Notes: generated by a model not told the origin, from the letters alone. 44,731 nucleotides of DNA from an uncultured Faecalibacterium sp. (GCA_904394215.1 CAJFNF010000013.1:1-44731); one strand, 5' to 3'; positions 18,853 to 26,586 are shown, numbered from the stretch's first letter. Numbers and translations are program-made.

Positions 18853-19883
18853 AGGGCCCGCCCTTCCCGGTCCTGCCGGCAGGACCGCACCAGGGCCTCA
18901 ATGGAGGCGGCATCAAAGGCAAGCTTCCGGGCCGGGTCCAGCCCCGCCAGAATCCCGTCCATCTCCCGGGCCGACAGGGACTCCTGCCGTTCCAAATAGC
19001 TGCCGTAGTCGGGGTGGGCCTGGTGGGAGGCGGTCAGGTAGTAGGCCGCCGTATAGCCCCAGGGGTTCTGCCGGTAAAAGTCCAGCACCACCCCGTCCAG
19101 AATGTCCAGCAGCGGGGCCAGCCGGTAGCGGCCCCCCTGCTGTTCGTTGAGGTACCGGGCAAAGAGCTCGGTGTTCAGGTTGCCCGCCCCCCGGCCCATG
19201 CCGTAGACCGAACAGTCTACAATCAAATCCCGGCTGCTGTGGAGCTCGGCCAGGGCCTGGGCGTTGGAAAAAGCCAGCTGCAGGTTGTTGTGGGGGTGGA
19301 AGCCGATCCGGATGCCGGGGGCCAGGTTGTGGTCGGCCAAAGCAAACAGCCGCAGCAGCCCGGGACGCTGGAGGGTGCCGAAGCTGTCCACCAGATAAAA
19401 GGCGTAAGGTTCCAGCAGGTTGACCCCGGCCAGCAGGTCCAGGAATTCCCGGTCGGTGTACCCCGCCGTCACCATGGGCTGGACAAAGACCCGGTAGCCC
19501 TTGTCCCGGACGATGCGGCAGGCTTCCAGGGCCCGGGGCCAGTCCTTTTTGTGGAAGGCCACCCGGATGCCCTGGATGGGGGTTTCAGACCGGGGCGGCA
19601 GCCGGTCAAAGTCATAGCGGCCAAAGTCGGCCAGGGCCACATATTGGGGGCCGGCTTCTCCCCCGGCCCCCGGCAGGATGGCGCCGATCTGTTCCGGGGA
19701 GGTAAAGCGGGTGACGTCGGGGTGGTACAGCACCCGGTCCATCAGAAAACCGCACTCGATGATCTCCACCCCCGCCCGGGCCAGCCCGGCGGTGATCCGG
19801 CGCTGGTTGCCCAGGCCGAAGCGGCAGTCGTTGCAGTAGCCCCCGTCCCGGAGGGTGCAGTCCAGCATCTGGATGGTGCCCAT
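18849..19883 (-). CDS. DRE-TIM aldolase (HMGL-like) in EPS cluster
   Basis: A 344-residue protein of the DRE-TIM metallolyase superfamily (HMG-CoA lyase / isopropylmalate synthase / 4-hydroxy-2-oxovalerate aldolase type). Metal-site signatures are present: LDCTLRDGGYCND at residues 6-18 and the HxH of IGFHPHNNLQLAFSN. VYGMGRGAGNLNTE is the usual late loop. Such enzymes make or break C-C bonds next to a keto acid. Because it sits one base from a CMP-sugar synthetase-like gene, I infer that it builds a keto-acid-type sugar or side group that is then activated with CMP. The ATG at 19883 has GGGAGGT about eight bases upstream. True substrate unknown. Confidence 0.8.
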   Translation of the reverse strand: MGTIQMLDCTLRDGGYCNDCRFGLGNQRRITAGLARAGVEIIECGFLMDRVLYHPDVTRFTSPEQIGAILPGAGGEAGPQYVALADFGRYDFDRLPPRSETPIQGIRVAFHKKDWPRALEACRIVRDKGYRVFVQPMVTAGYTDREFLDLLAGVNLLEPYAFYLVDSFGTLQRPGLLRLFALADHNLAPGIRIGFHPHNNLQLAFSNAQALAELHSSRDLIVDCSVYGMGRGAGNLNTELFARYLNEQQGGRYRLAPLLDILDGVVLDFYRQNPWGYTAAYYLTASHQAHPDYGSYLERQESLSAREMDGILAGLDPARKLAFDAASIEALVRSCRQDREGRAL

Positions 19884-19884
19884 C

Positions 19885-20553
19885 TCAGCGCACCTCCCGT
19901 CCCGGCAGGTAGCCGCAGCGGTAGAGGGCGTCGGCGATCCGGAAATCCTCCGCCTCGTCGATGTCCACCGCCTCGATGCCGCTGACCTCCACCAGGCAGG
20001 GCCGACTGCCCACCCGGCGGCCCAGATGGGTGATGACCTCCCGGGTGTAAATGTAAAAGCCGCTGGTCTCCTGGTACAGGGGCGGCAGGTCCTGGGTCCG
20101 GGGGATGCAGTCGGGGTCATAGTTCCAGGGGCGGCCGTCCTTCCAGAAAAAGTCCTGGACCTTCCGGGCCGCCAGGGCCGAATCATATTCCCCGCTGCGG
20201 ATCGCTTTCAGCCCGCGGCGGATGGACCCGGCCCCGATGAAGGGGGCGGTGGCGTGGGCCATCACATAGCAGTCGGCCTTCACCTCCCGGGCAAAGCTGG
20301 CCAGCACATAGGTCATGCTGGCCGAATCCCGGTCCAGTTCCGGGGACCGGCGGAGAAACTCCACCCCCGGCGGCAGGAAGTCCTGGATGTCGGGGTCGCT
20401 GCAATAGACGTACACCCGGTCCAGCTCGGGCATGGACAGCAGGGTGGTGAGGACGTACCAGCACAGGGGCTGGCCCCCGGTGAAGGGCCGGGTGTTTTTA
20501 TGGGGCAGGCGGCGATTGTTCCGCTTGATGGGGACAACGGCGACGGTGGTCAT
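19885..20553 (-). CDS. NeuA-like cytidylyltransferase
   Basis: A 222-residue member of the acylneuraminate/KDO cytidylyltransferase family, which uses CTP to activate a 2-keto acid sugar as its CMP derivative. The nucleotide-binding motif reads VPIKRNNRRLPHKNTRPF (about residues 7-24), a variant of the R-x-x-SK-x-x-x-KN consensus with Arg-Leu in place of Ser-Lys. YVMAHATAPF is the conserved base-binding stretch, and GIEAVDIDEAEDF near the end carries the metal-binding Asp pair. No NeuB, NeuC or KdsA-like synthase is in the cluster; the adjacent aldolase is the only candidate to supply the substrate. AAAGGAG precedes the ATG. Confidence 0.85.
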   Translation of the reverse strand: MTTVAVVPIKRNNRRLPHKNTRPFTGGQPLCWYVLTTLLSMPELDRVYVYCSDPDIQDFLPPGVEFLRRSPELDRDSASMTYVLASFAREVKADCYVMAHATAPFIGAGSIRRGLKAIRSGEYDSALAARKVQDFFWKDGRPWNYDPDCIPRTQDLPPLYQETSGFYIYTREVITHLGRRVGSRPCLVEVSGIEAVDIDEAEDFRIADALYRCGYLPGREVR

Positions 20554-20567
20554 AGGTCAGTCTCCTT

Positions 20568-21395
20568 TCAGACGATGGTTTCCAGCAGGACGCGGGGATA
20601 CACTTCCAGCGCCCCGCCCCGGGTGCAGTTGAGAACCCGGACGCCCCGGGCCTCGGCGAACTGCCGGAAGGCGGCGTGGCCCGCCAGCAGCTTGTCCCCC
20701 ATCCGGTCCGCCTGGGGGTCCCGGTAGCCGTAGGGGCGAAAATGGCTCCGGGGCCCGCTGTAGCTGCAGTCGCAGCCCAGCAGGCAGATCTCCCGAAAGC
20801 CCATATAACAGGCCATCTGCAGGGCGGAAAAAACCACCGAGTAGCCGTCGCAGATGCAGCCGTAGCAGTCCTCTGAAAAACGGAAGGTCCCGTACCCCTG
20901 CCGGTGGTACATCCGGTGGTCCAGCAGGTGGAGGGGATAGCTTTGGAACCGCGGCGGCAGGGTGCGGCGTTCCGCAATGGAGCTGCCCACCCATACCGCC
21001 GGCAGCCGGGCCCCCGGCTCCCCTTCCAGCAGGGGGGCCAGGGTCCGGTAGACATGCCGGTCCTGGATCAGGTAAAAGTCGGGCCGCCAGGCCGTCTGGT
21101 CCAGCGCCAGCAGGCAGGAATTCATGCTGAAGCTGATTTTGCCCCGGATCCGGTCCAGGTCCTCCATGGTCAGGCTGGGGCCGGTAGCCACCACAAAACA
21201 GCGCTGGCCCTTGTACCGGTCCTTTTGTTCCAGGATCCACTGGTACCGGGGGTCGGCCGCCCCGGCGTGGCGGGCGGCGGCCTCCTGCCCGGCCCGGCGC
21301 TCCTGGGCGGCCAGCCAGGGCCAGGCCGCCAGCCGGGCTGCACGGTCCAGCCAGGGGGACTGCTTGAGGGCCCCCAGCAGGGTATTGTGTTCCAT
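20568..21395 (-). CDS. DUF115 / MptE-like protein, putative CMP-sugar transferase
   Basis: A 275-residue protein with the DUF115 (6-hydroxymethylpterin pyrophosphokinase MptE-like) fold also found in Maf flagellin glycosyltransferases and related to GT42 sialyltransferases. The signature is CFVVATGPSLTMEDLDRI near residue 62, followed by FSMNSCLLALDQTAWRPDFY and LLGCDCSYSG. In capsule clusters these proteins often carry pterin-kinase names, but the context here, directly upstream of a CMP-sugar synthetase and aldolase, argues for a transferase using a CMP-activated sugar. That function is inference. The ATG at 21395 has AGGAGG just upstream; longer in-frame starts have none. Confidence 0.7.
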   Translation of the reverse strand: MEHNTLLGALKQSPWLDRAARLAAWPWLAAQERRAGQEAAARHAGAADPRYQWILEQKDRYKGQRCFVVATGPSLTMEDLDRIRGKISFSMNSCLLALDQTAWRPDFYLIQDRHVYRTLAPLLEGEPGARLPAVWVGSSIAERRTLPPRFQSYPLHLLDHRMYHRQGYGTFRFSEDCYGCICDGYSVVFSALQMACYMGFREICLLGCDCSYSGPRSHFRPYGYRDPQADRMGDKLLAGHAAFRQFAEARGVRVLNCTRGGALEVYPRVLLETIV

Positions 21396-21445
21396 CTGTC
21401 TCCTCCTCTGCCGGGCCTCCGGCGGGCCCGGGGAATCTGTTGCCT

Positions 21446-22141
21446 TCAGGCCCCGTACATCCGCAGCACGGTCCGGAAGGTGCGGGCGATGATTTTCCAG
21501 TCCAGCCAGAAGCTGCGCTCCTGTATGTATTGGAGGTCCAGCTCCACCCACTGGGCAAAGCTGAGCTGGTTGCGGTGGGGCATGATCTGCCAGTAGCAGG
21601 TCAGCCCCGGGGTCACATAGAGCCGCTGGCGCTCATAGTCGGTGTACTGGGCCGCCTCCCGGGGGAGGGCCGGCCGGGGCCCCACAATGCTCATATCGCT
21701 TTTCAGGATGTTCACCAGCTGGGGCAGCTCGTCGATGCCGGTGCGGCGGAGGAACCGCCCCACCCGGGTGACCCGGGGGTCATCCCGGATTTTAAAGACG
21801 GGGCCATCCATCTCGTTCTGGTCCAGCATGCCGGCCAGCCGGGCTTCGGCGTCAGGCACCATGGACCGGAACTTATAAAACCGGAACAGACGGCCGTCCC
21901 GGCCCACCCGTTCCTGGACAAAAATCGGGCTGGCCCCGGGGCTGTCCAGCCAGATGGCCAGGGCCACCAGCCCCATCAGGGGCCAGAGCAGGGCCAGGGC
22001 TGCCGCCGACAGCACCAAGTCCTGGGTGCGGCGGCCCATCCAATAAAGCCGCCTGTCCAGAACCTGCCTGCGGTCCAGCCACCGGCCCTGGGGCGGGGCC
22101 TCCCCGCCCGGGGGAAATGGTTGTTTGCCTGTGGGTCTCAT
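21446..22141 (-). CDS. Initiating sugar-phosphate transferase (EPS1)
   Basis: A 231-residue polyprenyl-phosphate hexose-1-phosphate transferase of the PglC/WcaJ-C-terminal type, which starts repeat-unit assembly by moving a sugar-1-phosphate to undecaprenyl phosphate. One N-terminal membrane helix (LVLSAAALALLWPLMGLVAL) precedes the catalytic domain with FYKFRSMVPDAE, RRTGIDELPQLVNIL and MSIVGPRPALPRE. The ATG at 22141 has GGGG eight bases upstream; ATGs at 22147 and 22162 are alternatives. A close paralog lies at 30306-31019 in EPS2. A terminator-like hairpin stands between this gene and the upstream exported protein, so part of the operon may be read at a lower level. Confidence 0.9.
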   Translation of the reverse strand: MRPTGKQPFPPGGEAPPQGRWLDRRQVLDRRLYWMGRRTQDLVLSAAALALLWPLMGLVALAIWLDSPGASPIFVQERVGRDGRLFRFYKFRSMVPDAEARLAGMLDQNEMDGPVFKIRDDPRVTRVGRFLRRTGIDELPQLVNILKSDMSIVGPRPALPREAAQYTDYERQRLYVTPGLTCYWQIMPHRNQLSFAQWVELDLQYIQERSFWLDWKIIARTFRTVLRMYGA

Positions 22142-22195
22142 GGGCATATCCCCTTCCATCATCTGTCTTGGCTGTCAAAACCGGGCAAAACAGAG

Positions 22196-22239
22196 AAGGC
22201 TGCCCTCCCCCGCGCTGTCCGCGGTGAGAAAGCAGCCTT
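22196..22239 (-). terminator. Internal terminator-like hairpin of EPS1
   Basis: Arms AAGGCTGC (22196-22203) and GCAGCCTT (22232-22239) with an inner CGCG-rich stem, followed on the minus strand by CTCTGTTTTG. It lies right after the exported-protein gene and before the sugar transferase, so it could attenuate the operon. Confidence 0.65.
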
Positions 22240-22268
22240 GGGTTGGCTTTGCCGTTAGAACAGCGCGA

Positions 22269-22997
22269 TCAGGCCTGGGCCTGGGCCATCAGCATAACAG
22301 GGCCGGAGGTGGTGACCGTCAGATAGACGGCGCCCCCCGAAACCCGGACCGGCACCACCCGGGAGTTGCCCTGGCGGTCCCAGCAGATGGCCACCATCCG
22401 GGTGCCGTCGGTGACGCCGGGCACCGTGATGGCCACATCCACAGCGCCGCCCTGGGCGATGGCGTTGGCGGCGCCCAGGGAAGCGGCGATGTCATACAGG
22501 GCGATGGGGCTGTAGCTGTCAGCGGGGGCACCCACCGTGGCCTCAAAGGCGGCAGCCGCTGCAGGGGCGGTGGCTGCCAGCAGGCCGCTCACCGAGTGGG
22601 CGGCGGTGACCTGGGCGTACAGGTTGTTCAGCTGGCCGTTGGCTGCATAGGACAGGCCGCTGGACGTAGCCTGGCCCGACAGCTGCTGGGCCGACAGGCC
22701 GGTGGCGTTCAGGGCGGCGTTGGCGGCCAGGGTGGCCGACACAGGGGTCACCTGAATCCGAACCTCCTGGGAGGACTCCACCTGGACTGCGGAGCCGGTG
22801 GCCGGATCAATGGCAGGGGAAGTGGCCACCGTGACGGCAGTGCCGGCACTGGTGGTCACGGTGGTCTGGGGCAGCCCCACCTCGCTCTGGGTGCGGCTGG
22901 GGCGCCACTCCACTGCCAGGACCTGGCTGCCCATGGCTACCGCAATGGCTGCGGCCACCGATGCGCTGGCCAGGTTTCGGACCAACTTGTTGTTCAT
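22269..22997 (-). CDS. Exported Thr/Ala/Ser-rich protein of unknown function
   Basis: A 242-residue protein with a standard Sec signal peptide: MNNKLVRN, an Ala-rich hydrophobic core and a likely cleavage after QVLA near residue 28. The mature part is rich in Ala, Thr, Ser and Val, has no Cys-rich or catalytic motif, and contains two halves: a Thr/Val-rich beta-like part and an Ala-rich helical part, ending in a beta-like VAITVPGVTDGTRMVAICWD segment. There is no lipobox or sorting motif, so it may be secreted. Its start overlaps the BY-kinase stop by 4 bases, so it is made together with the EPS regulators. A secreted EPS-associated structural or chaperone-like role is possible; I do not recognise a family. 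Confidence 0.75.
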   Translation of the reverse strand: MNNKLVRNLASASVAAAIAVAMGSQVLAVEWRPSRTQSEVGLPQTTVTTSAGTAVTVATSPAIDPATGSAVQVESSQEVRIQVTPVSATLAANAALNATGLSAQQLSGQATSSGLSYAANGQLNNLYAQVTAAHSVSGLLAATAPAAAAAFEATVGAPADSYSPIALYDIAASLGAANAIAQGGAVDVAITVPGVTDGTRMVAICWDRQGNSRVVPVRVSGGAVYLTVTTSGPVMLMAQAQA

Positions 22998-23743
22998 GTT
23001 TGCGTACCTCCATTGGATGATGTATTGTGCGAATGGCTCCGGCCGTAGCCGTAGTCATTGCTACCGTAGTAACGCTGGTAATAGGCGCTGGCCCGGCTGC
23101 CGGTGTCGGCCCGGTTGAGCACCATCCCCAGCAGGGGGGTGTCGGTCCGCCTCAGCAGCTGGGCCGAATGCCGCACCAGCCTGCGGGAGGTGGAACCGCT
23201 GCGCACCACCAGCACGCTGCCGTCGCAGCAGCGGGCAATGTTCAGCCCGTCCGCCACGCTGCACAGGGGCGGCGTGTCGATCAGGACGGTGCCGAACTGT
23301 CCGGCGCAGTGGGCCACCATCTGGGCAAAACGGGGGTTTTCCAGCAGGATGGTGGGGCTGGCGATGGTGGAAGCCACCGGAATCATATATCCATTCGGAA
23401 TATTTGTTTTGTAGATTACATCTTGTATGCCTGCTTTGCCGGCCAGATAGTGGGCGGCTCCCATCAGCTTGTCCCCGCCGGCGCTGCGGATGCCGTATTT
23501 GCGGCGCATCTCGGAGTTGCGGAAATCGCAGTCCAGCAGCAGCACCGGGGCGCTGCCTACCTGGGCCATCTGGCGCCACAGCTGGATGGTCAGGAAACTC
23601 TTGCCCTCGTTGGGCACGCTGCTGGTCATCATGATGGTGCGGATCTGGTCCCCGCAGAATCCCAGGTTGATCCGCAGCTGGTTCAGCGCCTCGGCCGCCG
23701 CAAAGGGCAGCTGGGGCATATTGTGGATGATCAGTTCTTTCAT
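22994..23743 (-). CDS. BY-kinase (CpsD/CapB/YwqD-like), EPS1
   Basis: A 249-residue cytoplasmic bacterial tyrosine kinase, which autophosphorylates and controls polysaccharide polymerisation through the Wzz-like membrane partner. Walker A is TSSVPNEGKS (about residues 40-49), Walker A' is VLLLDCDF (67-74) and Walker B is VLIDTPP (153-159). The C-terminal tail carries six tyrosines (ASAYYQRYYGSNDYGYG), the usual autophosphorylation cluster. The ATG at 23743 overlaps the Wzz stop as ATGA and has AAGGAGG upstream. A paralog lies at 32869-33636. The matching tyrosine phosphatase is encoded only next to EPS2. Confidence 0.92.
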   Translation of the reverse strand: MKELIIHNMPQLPFAAAEALNQLRINLGFCGDQIRTIMMTSSVPNEGKSFLTIQLWRQMAQVGSAPVLLLDCDFRNSEMRRKYGIRSAGGDKLMGAAHYLAGKAGIQDVIYKTNIPNGYMIPVASTIASPTILLENPRFAQMVAHCAGQFGTVLIDTPPLCSVADGLNIARCCDGSVLVVRSGSTSRRLVRHSAQLLRRTDTPLLGMVLNRADTGSRASAYYQRYYGSNDYGYGRSHSHNTSSNGGTQT

Positions 23744-24504
23744 GTGGCCTCCTTCCGCCGCAGCAGCCCGCCTTTGGCCGGGCCGCTGCCGGTCTCGGGG
23801 ATGGTGGCCAGCGGCTCCACCCCAAAGCAGCGGGCCATGTCCTCGGGGGTCACCAGGGTGTCGTTCAGCAGCCGGCGGCCCACCAGCACCCCGCAGCACA
23901 AAGCGGCCCCCAGGATGCCTCCCAGCACCAGGTTGTACAGGTAGCTGGGGCTGGCCTTCCGGGTGGGGACCACCGCCTCTTCCACCAGGTTGGGCTCCTG
24001 GGTCTCCATGATCTGGGGCAGGTACACCCGGGCCAGGGACACCAGCTCGTTGGCAATGGCTGCCGCCTGCTGGGGATCGGGGCTGGATGCGGTGACCTTC
24101 AAGATGCGGGTGTCGGAGGTGTTGGTGATCCGGATGCTCTTTTCCAGCTGTTCCACCGTCATCCCTTCCAGGGACAGCCGGCGGATCACGTCTTCCAGCA
24201 GGGGACGGCTGCGCATCAGTTCCTGATAGTCCGCCGTCAGCTGGGAGCCGATCTGCAGGTCGGTGAGGTTGACCACCGAGTTGTTGGAGGCCGACACCAC
24301 ATACAGGCTGGAGGTGGCCTCATAGAGGGGGGTGATGCAGAACCGGGTGATGAGCAGGGCTGCAGCCGCACCGGCGGCCAGGCAGCCCAGGATCACCCAG
24401 ATGTGTCCCCAGAGCAGATAAAACAGATCCACCAGGTCCACTTCGTTTTCCCGGCCGGCGTCCCAGCCCGCCGGGGCTTCGTTGAGGGCTTCGCGATGTT
24501 CCAT
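23740..24504 (-). CDS. Wzz-like chain-length / BY-kinase activator (YveK-like), EPS1
   Basis: A 254-residue membrane protein with two TM helices (about residues 30-52 and 190-210) flanking an extracellular domain: the polysaccharide copolymerase 2b layout of Firmicutes, where the kinase is a separate protein. Signatures are VDLVDLFYLLWGHIWVI at the N-terminus and VTPEDMARCFGVEPLATIPE at the cytoplasmic C-terminus, which contacts the kinase. The extracellular TDLQIGSQLTADYQELMRSR block is shared with the EPS2 paralog. The ATG at 24504 is preferred over an in-frame TTG at 24513, which is too close to the AGGAGA site. It directly follows the LCP gene. Confidence 0.9.
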   Translation of the reverse strand: MEHREALNEAPAGWDAGRENEVDLVDLFYLLWGHIWVILGCLAAGAAAALLITRFCITPLYEATSSLYVVSASNNSVVNLTDLQIGSQLTADYQELMRSRPLLEDVIRRLSLEGMTVEQLEKSIRITNTSDTRILKVTASSPDPQQAAAIANELVSLARVYLPQIMETQEPNLVEEAVVPTRKASPSYLYNLVLGGILGAALCCGVLVGRRLLNDTLVTPEDMARCFGVEPLATIPETGSGPAKGGLLRRKEAT

Positions 24505-24525
24505 AGGGCGCAAATTCTCCTGATC

Positions 24526-25539
24526 TCAGATTTCCTGGTAGAACAGCTGCAGAACCGTCTGCTGCAGGCTGTCCTGGTCCAGCTCATAGGCCCAGTAGCC
24601 GTCCTCCACCCTGTTCTCGCCATCTATGGTCAGGACAGGCAGCTGGGTGTACTGCTGCAGCTGGCCGGCCAGGTTGACCGCCCGGCCGCCGGGAATGTTG
24701 GTGATGATGTAGTCCTCTGCCGCCTCGTAGGCCTCCAGGGCAAAGGAGGGGTCCATCTGCCGGGCCTGTTCCTCAAAGGCCCGCAGGAACTGGCGCTGCC
24801 GCTCCATCCGGGCCAGATTGGTCTGGTCGTCCACATTTTGGCGGCTGTGGACGTAGGCCAGGGCCTGTTCCCCGTTGAGGGTGACGGTGGCCCCCTGGGT
24901 CAGGGCGGGGTCCACGGCGGACAGGTCGGAGCCAAGGGTCAGGGTCACCCCGCCCAACAAATCCACCAGCACCCCCACGCCCCCCATGGTCATGGACAGG
25001 TAGCCGTCGATGGGCTGGTCCCCCAGCAGCATGGACACCGCCCGGACATTGTTTTCGCAGCTCTGTTCCCGGCCGTTGCCGTAGGCGTGGGCCAGGGCGA
25101 TCTGCTGGCGGATGGTGTAGGGCACGGTGCCCATCATGCTCAGCACCGGCACCTGGACCATGCTGTCCCGGTTGATCTGCAGCATCTGCCAGGTACGGGC
25201 GGTGTGATCCACCACCAGCAGGATCTGGGCGTCGGCCTGGCCCCCGGCCACATAGCTCTGGGTGCCCTCCGCCCTGCCCAGGGTATCGATGCCCAGGAAC
25301 AGATAGCTTTCCAGGTTGGTTTTCCGGCGCCAGGTCCGGCCTTCTGCCTGGAACGTTTCCTGATAGACCGGGTGCCGGCGGTCGCTGCCGCTGCCCGAAG
25401 CCCCATCGACGGCGCCGGCTGTATCCCAGCGCTGCAGGGCATAGCCCCCCAGGCCCAGGGCCGCCAGGGCTGCCGCAGCTGTTCCCGCCGCCCGGAAAAA
25501 GTCCCGCCGGCTGATCCGGCGGTCTGGATGGTCATTCAT
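24526..25539 (-). CDS. LytR-CpsA-Psr (LCP) ligase with Tat-like signal
   Basis: A 337-residue LCP family protein, the enzyme class that transfers undecaprenyl-diphosphate-linked polymers to peptidoglycan at the cell surface. Conserved elements are FLGIDTLGR, QADAQILLVVDH, LQINRDSMVQVP (catalytic-site Arg-Asp), DLLGGVTLTL and ALAYVHSRQNVDD. The N-terminus reads RRISRRDFFRAAGTAAAAL, which looks like a twin-arginine (Tat) signal or signal anchor rather than the usual Sec-type LCP anchor. It is the first gene of EPS1, so the polymer is probably wall-attached. The ribosome binding site is poor; the promoter is at 25618-25647. Confidence 0.88.
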   Translation of the reverse strand: MNDHPDRRISRRDFFRAAGTAAAALAALGLGGYALQRWDTAGAVDGASGSGSDRRHPVYQETFQAEGRTWRRKTNLESYLFLGIDTLGRAEGTQSYVAGGQADAQILLVVDHTARTWQMLQINRDSMVQVPVLSMMGTVPYTIRQQIALAHAYGNGREQSCENNVRAVSMLLGDQPIDGYLSMTMGGVGVLVDLLGGVTLTLGSDLSAVDPALTQGATVTLNGEQALAYVHSRQNVDDQTNLARMERQRQFLRAFEEQARQMDPSFALEAYEAAEDYIITNIPGGRAVNLAGQLQQYTQLPVLTIDGENRVEDGYWAYELDQDSLQQTVLQLFYQEI

Positions 25540-25617
25540 GGTTGTATCGGGGCTGGCGGCCCCTTTCCTTTCGGTGTACTGTGGTTCCGGCGGCGTTCCG
25601 GCGCCGGGTGCCTGGCT

Positions 25618-25647
25618 ATTCTATCATGCTGCAGAGCAGGGGTTCAA
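25618..25647 (-). promoter_or_regulatory. Predicted promoter of the EPS1 operon
   Basis: Minus strand TTGAAC (25642-25647) and TAGAAT (25618-25623) are 18 bases apart with an extended TGA before the -10. The transcript would start about 70 bases upstream of the LCP start codon and could run through twelve genes. Confidence 0.6.
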
Positions 25648-25875
25648 TAGGAAGTCACCAGCCACATTTTCCCTATATTTCCTCTTGGGGACGTGATTTT
25701 TGGATTGCATGGCAAACTGCCGAAATCTTTCCGGCGCTGTCGCGGCTTTCTTGTGCGTTGTGCGGAAAGCACGCCAAAGGCAGGTTCCAAACGTCAAAAA
25801 CTGGCAGCACGCCCCCCGACCCGCCGACCCCATCAAAAAGGCCGATTTTGCGTAACAAACACCAGCATCTGGCAC
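25648..25875. other. Intergenic stretch between EPS1 and FMN lipoprotein A
   Basis: About 230 bases of mixed composition between two divergent promoters. I see no coding sequence with a ribosome binding site and no terminator. It probably holds only upstream regulatory DNA. Confidence 0.4.
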
Positions 25876-25904
25876 TTGCATTTTGGGAACGACTTTGCTA
25901 TAAT
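25876..25904 (+). promoter_or_regulatory. Sigma-A promoter of FMN lipoprotein A
   Basis: TTGCAT (25876-25881) and the consensus TATAAT (25899-25904) are exactly 17 bases apart, with TGC before the -10. Transcription should start near 25911, just before the operator-like palindrome at 25918-25932. Confidence 0.8.
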
Positions 25905-25917
25905 ACATAGCGTTGTT

Positions 25918-25932
25918 TAGTACATTGTGCTA
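25918..25932. promoter_or_regulatory. Operator-like palindrome A (TetR site candidate)
   Basis: TAGTACA-T-TGTGCTA, a 7-1-7 dyad with one mismatch, is centred 21 bases downstream of the -10 box. The same motif as a perfect 9-1-9 dyad lies at the paralogous promoter (37395-37413). Its position over the start of transcription is that of a repressor operator; the TetR proteins encoded nearby are the likely binders. Confidence 0.7.
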
Positions 25933-25962
25933 GTTTCAACAAGAAAGAAGGAGCATTCTATT

Positions 25963-26412
25963 ATGAAAAAACTGATTTCCATCGCAATGGCCGGCTGCCT
26001 GGCTGTGAGCCTGGCTGCCTGCGGCGGTTCTTCCAGCACCACTGCTGCCTCTACTGCTACCAGCACCTCTACTGCCACCTCTGAAGCTGCAAGCTCTGAG
26101 GCTGCCAGCTCCGAGGCTGCCAGCTCTGAAGCTGCTGCTGCTGACAACGGCGACAGCGTGACCCTGACCGGCGAGGCTGACGGCTTCGGCGGCAAGATCA
26201 CTGCTACCGTTGTCATGAGCGGCGACACCATCACCGACGTCACCTTCGACGGCCCCGATGAGACCCCCGATGTGGGCGGTGCTGCTCTGGAGACCCTGGC
26301 TGACGAAGTCGTTGCTGCCAACGGCACCGACATCGACACCGTTTCCGGCGCTACCTTCACCAGCCAGGGCTGCATCGACGCTGCCCAGGCTGCTCTGGAT
26401 TCCCAGGGCTAA
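25963..26412 (+). CDS. FMN-binding domain lipoprotein A
   Basis: A 149-residue surface lipoprotein. The signal peptide ends in a lipobox (LAAC, Cys20). A low-complexity linker of Ser, Thr, Ala and Glu follows (residues 21-62, with the unit SEAAS repeated four times), then one FMN-binding domain (about 65-147). The motif DTVSGAT at 125-131 matches the Dxx(S/T)GA(T/S) site where ApbE attaches FMN to the last Thr, here Thr131. Such domains act as one-electron carriers outside the membrane, for example in RnfG/NqrC and in PplA of flavin-based extracellular electron transfer. The domain is closely similar to the N-terminal domain of lipoprotein B (36134-37366). GGAG precedes the ATG at 25963. No apbE is in the window. 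Confidence 0.88.
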   Translation: MKKLISIAMAGCLAVSLAACGGSSSTTAASTATSTSTATSEAASSEAASSEAASSEAAAADNGDSVTLTGEADGFGGKITATVVMSGDTITDVTFDGPDETPDVGGAALETLADEVVAANGTDIDTVSGATFTSQGCIDAAQAALDSQG

Positions 26413-26490
26413 TGGATCACGGCGCATCGCGTGAAGGCCGGCTGACTGTGAAGACGGCCGGGCGCAGTGCGTGAGCTCATCCTTTTACGT

Positions 26491-26526
26491 AAAAAACGGC
26501 AGGCGTTTCGGCGCCTGCCGTTTTTG
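26491..26526 (+). terminator. Terminator of lipoprotein A
   Basis: AAAAACGGCAGGCG / CGCCTGCCGTTTTT stem around 26492-26525 with a TTTTTG tail. The 80 bases before it (26413-26490) contain further GC-rich complementary stretches, possibly a folded 3' UTR. Confidence 0.88.
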
Positions 26527-26577
26527 TGTGCCGGGGGCTGCTTTGTGCGGGCAGCTCCTTTCTTTTTTCCCGCAGTC

Positions 26578-26586
26578 TGGTACCAT
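26578..26586 (+). promoter_or_regulatory. Possible extended -10 promoter of TetR A
   Basis: TGGTACCAT (-10 candidate TACCAT at 26581-26586) lies 36 bases upstream of the TetR A start, after a terminator. No clear -35 and no copy of the shared palindrome nearby. Confidence 0.35.

Noticed and set aside
26040..26150. Tandem repeat in lipoprotein A
   Set aside because: The SEAAS units are a low-complexity lipoprotein linker, common in Firmicutes. They are only four copies and not identical at DNA level, so I do not call a separate repeat feature.
26413..26490. Riboswitch or small RNA after lipoprotein A
   Set aside because: Complementary GC-rich stretches are present, but they match no known RNA class and lie between a stop codon and a terminator, so a plain folded 3' UTR is enough.
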